Positions 33,811 to 41,303 of a DNA stretch of 41,303 bases are shown here, piece after piece. This DNA comes from an uncultured Clostridia bacterium. Lineage in GTDB: Bacteria; Bacillota; Clostridia; TANB77; CAG-508. A program made the position numbers and the translations under genes. Position 1 is the first letter of the stretch. Each line of letters opens with the position of its first letter. The stretch is taken from positions 1 to 41,303 of the forward strand of contig CANQEI010000011.1 of the NCBI GenBank assembly GCA_947594845.1, given 5' to 3'. The notes beneath the pieces were generated by a model. That model was not told the origin of the DNA and made no database searches. It was given only the letters and a program-made list of their open reading frames with translations.

Positions 33811-34599
33811 ATGATTTTTGAAAATGAAAATATAATACAAAAAGAAAAGAATGGAATTAAATATATACAATTTAAACCACTGCTAGAATTAGGCGTAAAA
33901 AACGCATATTCTCTAAAAAGCAATAACATTATATTCAGAAAAACTGGATATGGTGGAGAAATTGTAGAAGAAGGATATAAAAAAATTTGTGATGCGATTG
34001 GAATTGATTCAAATAATATAGTATTACCACAACAACATCACACAGATAAGATAAAAGTCATAGACAAAAAGTACAAATATAATGAATTGGAAAACATAGA
34101 TGGGGTAATAACAAATTTACAGGATATTGCTCTTGCAACAACGAATGCAGACTGTATACTATATTTACTATTTGACAAAAACAAAAAAGTAATAGGTAAT
34201 ATACATTCCGGATGGAAAGGATCATACCAAGAGATAATTTTAAAATGTATAAATTCTATGATTTTAAATTATAATTGTAGACCAGAAGATATAATTGTTT
34301 GCATATGCCCATCAATTAGAAAATGCTGTTTTGAAGTGGATTCAGATGTAAGAGATTTATTTTATGAGAAATTTTCTTATTTAAAAAATATTAATGAATT
34401 TATAGTAAAAGATGAAGAAAAAAACAAATTTTTTATTGATACTGTGGGAATAAATAACGTTTTGTTAAAAGAAAAAGGAATATTAGAAAAGAATATTTTT
34501 GACTGCAATATATGTAGCTATTGTAATAAAGATATAATTCAATCATATAGAGCAGATAAACCTAATTGGGAATTAGCTACAGCTATAATAAGTTTATAA
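33811..34599 (+). CDS. pgeF: Peptidoglycan editing factor PgeF (YfiH/YlmD family)
   Basis: The protein has 262 residues. The metal and catalytic site of the DUF152 family is complete: His76 (PQQHHTDK), Cys115 (TTNADCI) and His132 (IHSGWKG). CICPSIRKCCFEV matches the family's later conserved block. In E. coli the protein corrects peptidoglycan precursors with serine in place of L-alanine; older annotations call it a multicopper laccase or polyphenol oxidase, and purine-nucleoside activities have been reported for relatives. It is the first gene of a two-gene operon with udg, not in the usual ylm/sep division cluster. Confidence 0.92.
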   Translation: MIFENENIIQKEKNGIKYIQFKPLLELGVKNAYSLKSNNIIFRKTGYGGEIVEEGYKKICDAIGIDSNNIVLPQQHHTDKIKVIDKKYKYNELENIDGVITNLQDIALATTNADCILYLLFDKNKKVIGNIHSGWKGSYQEIILKCINSMILNYNCRPEDIIVCICPSIRKCCFEVDSDVRDLFYEKFSYLKNINEFIVKDEEKNKFFIDTVGINNVLLKEKGILEKNIFDCNICSYCNKDIIQSYRADKPNWELATAIISL

Positions 34600-34614
34600 A
34601 AATAGGAGAAATAA

Positions 34615-35169
34615 ATGATAGAATCTTTTGAAGAATTAGAAGAGCAAATAAAAGACTGTCACAAATGTAAGCTATGCAACAATAGGAATAATATTGTTCT
34701 TGGAGATGGAGATAAAAATGCAAAAGTAATGTTTATAGGCGAAGGACCAGGAGCAGATGAAGATATTCAAGGAATACCTTTTGTAGGAAAAGCAGGAAAA
34801 TTAATGAATCAAGCTTTCAAAGGAATAGGAATAAAAAGAGAGGAAATTTATATAGCCAATATAGTAAAATGTAGACCACCAATGAATAGAAATCCTGAGC
34901 AAGATGAAGTAGATGCATGCCTTGACTATTTAAGAACACAAGTATTATTAGTAAAGCCAAAAATAATTGTATTACTAGGAAGTGTTGCAGTAAAAGCAAT
35001 CTTAGGCAAAGAATACTCAATAACAAAAATAAGAGGAAAATGGATAGAAAAGAAAGACATAAAGTACATAGCAACATTCCATCCAGCAGCTTTATTAAGA
35101 GATGAAGCGAAGAAAATTGTTTTTTGGAAAGATTTGAAAGAAGCAAAAAGAGAAATAGAAAAATTATAG
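34615..35169 (+). CDS. Family 4 uracil-DNA glycosylase (iron-sulphur)
   Basis: This 184-residue enzyme removes uracil from DNA. Four cysteines for a 4Fe-4S cluster are placed as in family 4: Cys15, Cys18, Cys86 and Cys102. The active-site loop is GEGPGADED (42-50) followed by GIPFVGKAG, and the second motif is HPAALLR (156-162). It follows pgeF by 15 bases with AGGAG inside the gap and shares its promoter. Confidence 0.93.
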   Translation: MIESFEELEEQIKDCHKCKLCNNRNNIVLGDGDKNAKVMFIGEGPGADEDIQGIPFVGKAGKLMNQAFKGIGIKREEIYIANIVKCRPPMNRNPEQDEVDACLDYLRTQVLLVKPKIIVLLGSVAVKAILGKEYSITKIRGKWIEKKDIKYIATFHPAALLRDEAKKIVFWKDLKEAKREIEKL

Positions 35170-35186
35170 TGAAAATAAACATAAAA

Positions 35187-35220
35187 AAATAAAGAGCAAT
35201 TAACAGCTCTTTATTTTTTA
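35187..35220 (+). terminator. Terminator of pgeF-udg
   Basis: AAATAAAGAGC and GCTCTTTATTT form an 11-bp stem with an 8-base loop, followed by Ts. Confidence 0.9.
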
Positions 35221-35279
35221 TGCGAAAAGAGTAAATTAAAAAATTAAGAAACTAAAACCAACAAAATATGACTTAATAG

Positions 35280-35308
35280 TTGAAAAAAAACATTTTAATT
35301 GTTATAAA
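35280..35308 (+). promoter_or_regulatory. Promoter of the DUF5711-cvpA operon
   Basis: TTGAAA (35280-35285), a 17-base spacer and TATAAA (35303-35308), 27 bases before the start codon. Confidence 0.7.
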
Positions 35309-35335
35309 TAATATTATAAATAAGGGAGAAATCAA

Positions 35336-36505
35336 ATGAAAAAATATTCTTTGGAAAAATTTAAAGAGAATAAAAAAAATAAAAGAATGACAATAGTAAC
35401 TATAATTACCATAATAGCCATTATAATTTTAATTATTGCAGCTCTTTACATGGCAAATAAAGAATTTAGATCTTTAATTGATAGATATATTTTAAGAAAG
35501 GAAATACTAGAAGAAAAATCAAATAGCATAATAATAGATACAGAAAAATTATCTTTAGTGCATGCATATGATAACAAAATTGCAGTATACACAGAAGGCA
35601 ACTTAAGTTTGTATAATACATCTGCAAAAGAAGTAGCAAATATAGAAATAACACTATCTAAGCCAATAGCTGATTCAGACAAGAAATATTTAGCTTTGGG
35701 AGACCTAGGATCACAAAAAGTATGTTTAATCAAATCAAATAATTTAGTATGGCAAAAAGATATTGAAGGAAGTATCTCTAAAATTTGCGTAAATAAAAAT
35801 GGATATGTAGCTATTTCTGTAACAGGAACAACATATGAATCAATCGTGATGTTATTTAATCCTAAAGGAGAATTACTTTTTACAAAATATTTGTCAACAT
35901 ATGTAATGGCAATAGATATATCAGAAAATGATAAATACTTAGCAATTGCAGAAACAGATAATTCAGGAATTTCTCCAATAACCAAAGTAGAGGTTATATC
36001 AACAGAATTAGCAAGAAAAGATCCAGACAATGCAACAGTAAATACTTATCAAGCAAAAGCAAACGAAATGTTAATAGGATTAAAATATCAAAATAAAAAT
36101 AATTTACTATGCGGATTTGATAGTTATATTGTAAAAATGACTGAAAAAGAAAGCAATAAAATATACGATTTAACAGATCTAACAGCATATATAGATGTAA
36201 TGGGAAAAAATAGCTTTACTAGAGTAGATAAGGAAAAATCAAGTGTATTTAAATCAGATTATAGATTAAAAATAAATAATACAGAAGGAAAAGAAAAATC
36301 ATATATTATTGAAGGAAGCCTACAATCTATAGTTGTGAAAGACAGAATAATTGCATTAAATTTAGGAAAAACAGTTGAGTTTGTAGATAACAATGGAAAA
36401 TTAATAAAAAGATATATTAGTACACAAGAATTTAACAAAATTATTGTATCTGACACAATCGGGGCTATAATATACAAAGACAAAATAAATATTGTAAATT
36501 TTTAA
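35336..36505 (+). CDS. DUF5711-like membrane-anchored beta-propeller protein
   Basis: This 389-residue protein has a basic tail, a membrane segment (about 19-42) and an extracytoplasmic region of repeated four-stranded blades (for example DNKIAVYTEGNLSLYN, DKKYLALGDLGSQKVCLI, NDKYLAIAETDN). It resembles DUF5711 proteins of Clostridia, which are WD40/YVTN-like propellers without enzyme motifs. A scaffold role in the envelope is an inference. It is the first gene of an operon, 13 bases before cvpA. Confidence 0.8.
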   Translation: MKKYSLEKFKENKKNKRMTIVTIITIIAIIILIIAALYMANKEFRSLIDRYILRKEILEEKSNSIIIDTEKLSLVHAYDNKIAVYTEGNLSLYNTSAKEVANIEITLSKPIADSDKKYLALGDLGSQKVCLIKSNNLVWQKDIEGSISKICVNKNGYVAISVTGTTYESIVMLFNPKGELLFTKYLSTYVMAIDISENDKYLAIAETDNSGISPITKVEVISTELARKDPDNATVNTYQAKANEMLIGLKYQNKNNLLCGFDSYIVKMTEKESNKIYDLTDLTAYIDVMGKNSFTRVDKEKSSVFKSDYRLKINNTEGKEKSYIIEGSLQSIVVKDRIIALNLGKTVEFVDNNGKLIKRYISTQEFNKIIVSDTIGAIIYKDKINIVNF

Positions 36506-36518
36506 CGGTGAGGATAAT

Positions 36519-37169
36519 ATGGGGATTTTTATTGATATTGCTATTATATTAATAATGATTATTGCTATATACTTAGGATATAGAAAGGGATTAATAAAAG
36601 TAGCAATAAGCTTTTTATCAGTGATAGTGTCAATTTTAATTGCACTAGTTTTATACAGACCAATAGCACAACAAATAATGAATAATTCACCATTAGAAGA
36701 AAATATAAGTAACTCAATTTATGAAAAAATAAAAGATATCGATTTTACAAACATAAGTGAAGAAGACAAGAATAATGGAATTTTAAACATTGCAGAAAAA
36801 CAAATAAAAATGGCGATGGAAAAATCTGTAGAAGATACTGCTAGATTCGTATCAGATAATTTAAGTATAACAATAGTAGAAGGAATTACATTTATTGGAT
36901 TAATAATAGCTTTAAGACTTATTTTACTTGTTTTAAACCTATTAGCAGATTTTGTTGGAAATTTACCTATAGTAAGACAGTTTAACAAATCTGGAGGAAT
37001 TATATATGGAATAATTGAAGGATTTATAATAATAAATGTATTATTGGCAATAGCATATATAATTAATCAAATATATGGGGATGGTAATATTCAAAAAAAT
37101 ATCCAACAGTCCATACTTGGAGAGATGATATACGAAAATAATTTTATAACAAATACAATTATAAAATAA
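36519..37169 (+). CDS. cvpA: CvpA-family membrane protein
   Basis: The protein has 216 residues and four predicted membrane segments. The first two (about 3-18 and 25-48) flank YLGYRKGLIK, the CvpA-typical loop, and the others lie at about 120-145 and 165-185 with GFIIINVLLAI. CvpA was named for colicin V export in E. coli and is linked to envelope homeostasis; its reaction is unknown. It follows the DUF5711-like gene by 13 bases with GGTGAGG as ribosome binding site. Confidence 0.88.
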   Translation: MGIFIDIAIILIMIIAIYLGYRKGLIKVAISFLSVIVSILIALVLYRPIAQQIMNNSPLEENISNSIYEKIKDIDFTNISEEDKNNGILNIAEKQIKMAMEKSVEDTARFVSDNLSITIVEGITFIGLIIALRLILLVLNLLADFVGNLPIVRQFNKSGGIIYGIIEGFIIINVLLAIAYIINQIYGDGNIQKNIQQSILGEMIYENNFITNTIIK

Positions 37170-37198
37170 TTGAAAAAAATAATCGTGTTTGGTATAAT
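37170..37198 (+). promoter_or_regulatory. Promoter of the LCP gene
   Basis: TTGAAA (37170-37175), a 17-base spacer and TATAAT (37193-37198), starting right after the cvpA stop. Confidence 0.82.
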
Positions 37199-37228
37199 AC
37201 AATATAAATTAGTAGTAGGAGTCGAAAA

Positions 37229-38845
37229 GTGAGTAGAAGAGAAAAACGCGAAAGAGAAGAAATAGAAGAAAAAGAGAAAAAAAAGAAAGAAAAAGAACTT
37301 CATAAGCAGGAAAAATTAGAAGAAAAAAGCAAGAAAAAAACAGAGAAGAAGAAACACCAAAAAGATGATGTTCTAGAAGACAAGAAGAAAAAATCCAAAA
37401 AAACTGACAACGACGAAGAAAAAAAGAAAAAGCATCAAAAAGAAACTGCTCAAGAAAAAGAACAACCTAAAAAAAATAAAAAAGCTGATGACTCAGAAGA
37501 AATTAAAGAAAAAAAAGTAAAAAATAAGAAAAAGTCAAATAAAAAATCCAAAATAACGGTAGGAAAAGTATTCAAAACAATTTTTAGCGTAATTTTTATA
37601 TTAATTCTTTTAGGATTTATATTTTTGGAAGGCTATGTTATAAAAACAGGAAATGAGCATAATTGGGAATCTAAGAAAATGGTTAAAGAAGCTGTAAAAG
37701 ATGTGGCACTTGCTATTACAGGTCAAACAGAAGCTGATATTGCTAACTTAGAACCAATATATTGTTTAATAGTTGGAATAAGTACGGATGAAGGCACAAC
37801 ATTAACAGATACAATTATTGTAGCAGCATATTATCCAAGAACTCAACAAGCTTCAATGCTTTCTATTCCAAGAGATACTTTTGTTGGAAAAAGCGAATCT
37901 ACAGCAGGTGGATATGATAAAATTAATGCACAATATACAGCAGGAGGAATACAGAGACTTTTAGAAAGAGTTAATAAATTTACAGGATTAAATATATCAA
38001 ACTATGTAATAGTAAAAAATGAAGGATTAATACAGGTTGTAGATGCAATTGGCGGTGTTGAATTTAACGTACCAATAGATATGGATTATGATGATCCAGG
38101 ACAAAATTTACACATACACCTAAAAAAAGGTATGCAAAGACTAGAAGGATGGCAAGCAGAAGGACTAGTTAGATTTAGACATAATAATGATAATTCAACA
38201 TATCCTGCAGAATATGGAGATAACGACATTGGAAGAATGAGAACACAAAGAGAATTTATAAAGGAAACAGCAAAACAAACTTTAAGAGTAGGAAATATTT
38301 CTAAAATAAACGAATTAATGAAAATAGCTTTTGACAATGTTGAAACAAATGTAGATTTAAATTATGCAATGAAATATTCACCAGCAATAATAGACTTTGA
38401 CGTATCAGCAATACAATCTGGAAATTTACCAGGTAAGGCAGAAAGATTTGGACCACAAAATGCATGGTTTTTCAAAGTAAATGAAAAAGAAACCAAAGAG
38501 TTAGTAAAAAAACTATTTACATTTAAACAAGAAACATATGAATCTGGAGAAGAAGGTGTTGTACCACTACAACCAGAAAATATAAACTTAAAAGTATTAA
38601 ATGGTTCAGGAAATGAAAAAATAATAAAAGAAACAATAAAAAAATTAGAAGAAAAAGGATATAACGTAGTTGAAGAAGGAATAACAACAATAACAAATTC
38701 AACCAAAGTTATAAACAGAACAGAGAAAAAACCAGAAGTAGTGGATGAACTAATAAGCACATTAGGAAGCGGAACAGAAGTTACAGGAAATGACGAAGGA
38801 AATTATGATTTTACTATCATAATAGGAAGAGATTTAGATAAATAA
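37229..38845 (+). CDS. LytR-CpsA-Psr (LCP) family wall-polymer ligase
   Basis: The protein has 538 residues and a GTG start with AGGAG upstream. Residues 1-~112 are an extreme Lys/Glu cytoplasmic tail. A membrane segment covers 115-137. The LCP domain (about 175-350) has TLTDTIIVAAYYPRTQQASMLSIPRDTFV, then INAQYTAGGIQRL and LVRFRHNNDNS with the catalytic Arg/Asp set. The C-terminus (about 450-535) is a LytR_C domain (INLKVLNGSGNEKI). LCP enzymes move teichoic acid or capsule from the lipid carrier to peptidoglycan. Its tail is far longer than usual. Confidence 0.93.
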   Translation: MSRREKREREEIEEKEKKKKEKELHKQEKLEEKSKKKTEKKKHQKDDVLEDKKKKSKKTDNDEEKKKKHQKETAQEKEQPKKNKKADDSEEIKEKKVKNKKKSNKKSKITVGKVFKTIFSVIFILILLGFIFLEGYVIKTGNEHNWESKKMVKEAVKDVALAITGQTEADIANLEPIYCLIVGISTDEGTTLTDTIIVAAYYPRTQQASMLSIPRDTFVGKSESTAGGYDKINAQYTAGGIQRLLERVNKFTGLNISNYVIVKNEGLIQVVDAIGGVEFNVPIDMDYDDPGQNLHIHLKKGMQRLEGWQAEGLVRFRHNNDNSTYPAEYGDNDIGRMRTQREFIKETAKQTLRVGNISKINELMKIAFDNVETNVDLNYAMKYSPAIIDFDVSAIQSGNLPGKAERFGPQNAWFFKVNEKETKELVKKLFTFKQETYESGEEGVVPLQPENINLKVLNGSGNEKIIKETIKKLEEKGYNVVEEGITTITNSTKVINRTEKKPEVVDELISTLGSGTEVTGNDEGNYDFTIIIGRDLDK

Positions 38846-38873
38846 AAAAAGGGGGCATTTAAGCTCCCTTTTT
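38846..38873. terminator. Bidirectional terminator between LCP and dacF-like genes
   Basis: AAAAAGGGGGC and GCTCCCTTTTT form an 11-bp stem (one G-U pair) with a 6-base loop between two convergent genes. Confidence 0.9.
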
Positions 38874-40173
38874 ATTTTGCAATTACACGACGTTTTCTTC
38901 TACGATTTTTTTTCTTTTTATTTTTTGAAATGTACAATAATATTGCTATTACAATGATAACTCCAATTAATATATATATTAAATTAAAAAAATTAAATTT
39001 TAATTCTAAAACATCATTTCCAGCCAATAAATCAGTGGTATATCTAACACCTTCAACTTCATATGTAATTTTACCAATAACATTACCTTTAGATATAGGT
39101 GCTTTCAAATCTGAATTAATTTCAATATTAGGTTCAACATCAGTATCTTTATTATCATTACTAACTAAAACTGATAAATCTTCAGAAATTAGTAAATCAA
39201 GATTTTTAGTATCTTTAGTTGCATTTTCAACTTCAACAGTTTCAATTAATTGATTTTGGTATTTTAGTTTTCTAAAAGAGTAATTATCAAAAGCATAATT
39301 GAATGAATTTATTGTATCCAAATATCTCCAAGAATTACCGTTAGTTTTTAATGCACCCAATACAACACATATATATTCAATATCATTTTTGACTGCTGAT
39401 GAAACAAGGCAATTTCCAGCCTGGCTAGTATAACCGGTTTTTATACCAGTAGCATATTCATAATAATAATTATCAGAACGATTTCTGCTATCATAAATTA
39501 ATAAATTATTTGAATTAGAAAAAGTTCTAGAATCATTAGGATAAACATCTGTAGCAGGCAAAGTAAATGAAGTTGTTTTTACAATTTCTCTAAAAGTTTC
39601 ATTTTGCATACAATATTTAGCAATTAAAGCCAAGTCATAAGCTGTTGTATAATGATTTTCGTTATGAATGCCATTTGAATTCACAAAATGAGTATTCTGG
39701 CATCCAATTTCTTTTGCTTTTGAATTCATTAACTCAGCAAAAGCTTCTTGCGAACCAGAAATATGTTCAGCTAAAATAACTGCACTTTCATTAGCAGATC
39801 TAAGCATAAGTGCATATAATAAATCTTTTATTGAAAGAGTTTCTCCAATTTGGATATTTGCAGTTGTATAGCCACTTGGAATTGAACGAATAGCATATTC
39901 GCTGGCAGTTGCTGTTTCAGAAAGATTACAATTCTCAATAGTTAATATTGCTGTTAAAATTTTTGTTGTAGATGCAGGATATTTTTGCTGGTAACCATTT
40001 TTTTCATAAATAACTTTTCCTGTTGAAGATTCCATAATTAAAACGGCTTGAGACTGTAGCTTAGATTCTAATTCAGCTGTATTTTCTTCCAGTGTAGCAC
40101 AAAATGAAATAGAGAGAAAATTACAAACTATTAAAAAAGTAAAAAAAGCAATAATTTTTTTGAAAGTCTTCAT
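38872..40173 (-). CDS. D-alanyl-D-alanine carboxypeptidase (PBP5/DacF type)
   Basis: This 433-residue class S11 enzyme trims the terminal D-Ala from peptidoglycan stems. It has a signal peptide (1-26, SFCA), the catalytic SxxK Ser68/Lys71 (PASTTK), SxN at 126-128 (RSANES) and KTG at 245-247. The C-terminal PBP5 domain (about 295-390) is followed by a membrane segment (about 394-415) and a very basic tail (KNKKKKNRRRKRR), so the protein is anchored at its C-terminus. In spore formers dacF and dacB are sporulation genes; nothing here shows that. Confidence 0.94.
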   Translation of the reverse strand: MKTFKKIIAFFTFLIVCNFLSISFCATLEENTAELESKLQSQAVLIMESSTGKVIYEKNGYQQKYPASTTKILTAILTIENCNLSETATASEYAIRSIPSGYTTANIQIGETLSIKDLLYALMLRSANESAVILAEHISGSQEAFAELMNSKAKEIGCQNTHFVNSNGIHNENHYTTAYDLALIAKYCMQNETFREIVKTTSFTLPATDVYPNDSRTFSNSNNLLIYDSRNRSDNYYYEYATGIKTGYTSQAGNCLVSSAVKNDIEYICVVLGALKTNGNSWRYLDTINSFNYAFDNYSFRKLKYQNQLIETVEVENATKDTKNLDLLISEDLSVLVSNDNKDTDVEPNIEINSDLKAPISKGNVIGKITYEVEGVRYTTDLLAGNDVLELKFNFFNLIYILIGVIIVIAILLYISKNKKKKNRRRKRRVIAK

Positions 40174-40209
40174 AAGTTTCTCCTCTTACAATTTATTAAA
40201 TTCTAAATA

Positions 40210-40238
40210 ACTATATCTTATTTTTCGACAAAAAACAA
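40210..40238 (-). promoter_or_regulatory. Promoter of the DacF-like gene
   Basis: On the minus strand there is TTGTTT (40233-40238), a 17-base spacer and TATAGT (40210-40215). Confidence 0.55.
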
Positions 40239-40264
40239 TACATATTTTTAGAAAGGAGTAGGTA

Positions 40265-40879
40265 ATGCCTAGAAAAATCAACAATAAAAAAATTATTATA
40301 ATTATAGCAAGTATTATAGTTGGCATATTAGCAATAGTTAAAATTTTAGATTTATACTATCAGAAACAAAATTATTCTGAAATAAGCTTTAACAATATCG
40401 TTGAAGAAGAAATGCCTAAAGAAGAAGGCACAGAAGAAAAAATAATAGTATATATTACAGGAGAAGTTCAAAATGAAGGAGTAATAGAATTAGAATATGG
40501 AAGCAGAATATCAGATGCAATAGAAAAGGCAGGAGGATTAAAGGAAACAGCCAATATTAAAGAAGTAAATCTTGCATATGAACTAGAAGACGGACAAAAA
40601 ATTTATATACCAAATATAAATGAAACAGAGACTCAAATAATAAATGAGGGCTCTGAAGGAGTTGTTGAAAATGAAAAAGAAGATAAAGTAATAAACATTA
40701 ATAAAGCCACAACTGAGGAACTGCAAAATTTAGAAGGAATTGGGGTTACATTAGCACAAAATATAATAGAATATAGAAGTCAAAATGGAAAATTTAACAA
40801 TATAGAAGAGATAAAAAATGTTCCTGGGATAGGGGAAAATAAATTTAATAATATAAAAGAAAATATAAAAGTAAAATAG
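40265..40879 (+). CDS. comEA: ComEA-like DNA-binding protein (SLBB plus helix-hairpin-helix)
   Basis: The protein has 204 residues: a membrane anchor (about 9-27), an SLBB-type domain (about 60-118; VYITGEVQNEGVIELEYG and LEDGQKIYIPN) and a C-terminal double helix-hairpin-helix (about 142-203; NINKATTEELQNLEGIG and VPGIGENKF). ComEA binds double-stranded DNA outside the membrane during uptake. ComEC, the channel normally encoded next to it, is absent here: a terminator follows directly. It is therefore a candidate competence gene, or a DNA-binding envelope protein, without its usual partner nearby. Confidence 0.9.
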   Translation: MPRKINNKKIIIIIASIIVGILAIVKILDLYYQKQNYSEISFNNIVEEEMPKEEGTEEKIIVYITGEVQNEGVIELEYGSRISDAIEKAGGLKETANIKEVNLAYELEDGQKIYIPNINETETQIINEGSEGVVENEKEDKVININKATTEELQNLEGIGVTLAQNIIEYRSQNGKFNNIEEIKNVPGIGENKFNNIKENIKVK

Positions 40880-40882
40880 AAG

Positions 40883-40920
40883 AAGCGGAGTATTCGCCAA
40901 ACGAATGCTTCGCTTTTTTT
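40883..40920 (+). terminator. Terminator of comEA
   Basis: Arms 40883-40896 and 40902-40915 pair over 14 positions with two G-U pairs, followed by a run of Ts. Confidence 0.92.
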
Positions 40921-41027
40921 CGTTGTTATTAAAATATATGTATAAAAAAAGATTTGCTGAATAAAATAGTAAAAATAATTATTTTATTGATAAACAAACC
41001 TAAAAAAGAATTATTACAAGATAATGC

Positions 41028-41056
41028 TTGACAAAAAGTAATAAAGTATATATAAT
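41028..41056 (+). promoter_or_regulatory. Promoter of tRNA-fMet
   Basis: Consensus TTGACA (41028-41033), a 17-base spacer and TATAAT (41051-41056), 16 bases before the tRNA. It is the best promoter in the window. Confidence 0.92.
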
Positions 41057-41072
41057 ATATAAAGTTTAATAT

Positions 41073-41148
<76 letters not shown>

Positions 41149-41159
41149 CAAATTTTATT

Positions 41160-41193
41160 AGAGTCGCAAGAAATTGTGAACTCTTATTTTTTT
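41160..41193 (+). terminator. Terminator of tRNA-fMet
   Basis: AGAGT pairs with ACTCT, and CAA with TTG after a small internal loop; seven Ts follow. The stem is imperfect. Confidence 0.5.
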
Positions 41194-41220
41194 GACTAAA
41201 AATCTATTTTTACAAAAGTG

Positions 41221-41243
41221 GGGGACAATTTGGGGACAGTCCC
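41221..41243. repeat. Tandem GGGGACA plus GGGAC-A-GTCCC palindrome
   Basis: GGGGACA occurs at 41221-41227 and 41232-41238, and GGGAC-A-GTCCC forms a perfect 5-bp inverted repeat at 41233-41243. The G-rich block stands out in AT-rich DNA about 70 bases after the tRNA. Confidence 0.55.
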
Positions 41244-41303
41244 TACATTTTTATGCAATAAATAGCATAGTTTAGCCTTACTAATTTATATTAAACTTAG
41301 AAA

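Overview
This is chromosomal DNA of a very AT-rich, Gram-positive bacterium, most likely an uncultivated gut-type member of the Clostridia (Bacillota). The evidence is A/T-ending codons, strong AGGAG-type ribosome binding sites, sigma-A promoters with near-uniform 17-base spacers, and tRNA genes that encode CCA. The envelope genes are those of a monoderm: LCP ligase, DD-carboxypeptidase, VanW/G5 protein, M23 endopeptidase and an LPXTG protein. There is no rRNA, CRISPR array, transposase or phage module. The assignment rests on style and gene content only.

Layout. 1-2063: tRNA-Thr, an SDR reductase, a lone starch-binding-type protein and an XRE repressor. 2251-7587: an envelope operon (VanW/G5, transglutaminase, SGNH protein, small anchored protein) read divergently from the repressor, with a perfect 9-bp inverted repeat between the two promoters. 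7788-10854 (minus): the most unusual locus, a 150-residue protein translationally coupled to an 869-residue fusion of a GH10-like barrel and a PHP phosphoesterase, without a signal peptide. 11073-14552: tRNA-Lys, a 33-codon gene with its own promoter and terminator, an ABC-F ATPase and a secreted C39-like cysteine peptidase. 14656-19975: tex, then a minus-strand operon of HD-GYP response regulator, metallophosphoesterase and eukaryotic-type UDP-sugar pyrophosphorylase.

20115-22566: an HtrA-type protease, then a short patch (about 21295-22106) of clearly different base composition carrying two small membrane proteins, then a small conserved-type protein. 22678-28041: NUDIX hydrolase, TatD nuclease, prfA, an LPXTG protein and pcrA. 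28134-33711: an Ig-like anchored protein, two PF06541 membrane paralogues, a REC-GGDDF regulator, an M23 peptidase and a 64-residue ribbon-helix-helix-like protein. 33811-40879: pgeF and family 4 uracil-DNA glycosylase, a DUF5711-like protein and CvpA, LCP protein, DacF-type carboxypeptidase and ComEA. The window ends with initiator tRNA-Met and a GGGGACA repeat.

The common theme is envelope construction and remodelling, with at least two cyclic-dinucleotide-type regulators (HD-GYP and GGDDF). Several first ATGs of long open frames lie upstream of the real ribosome binding site. In those cases I moved the start downstream and say so in the entry.
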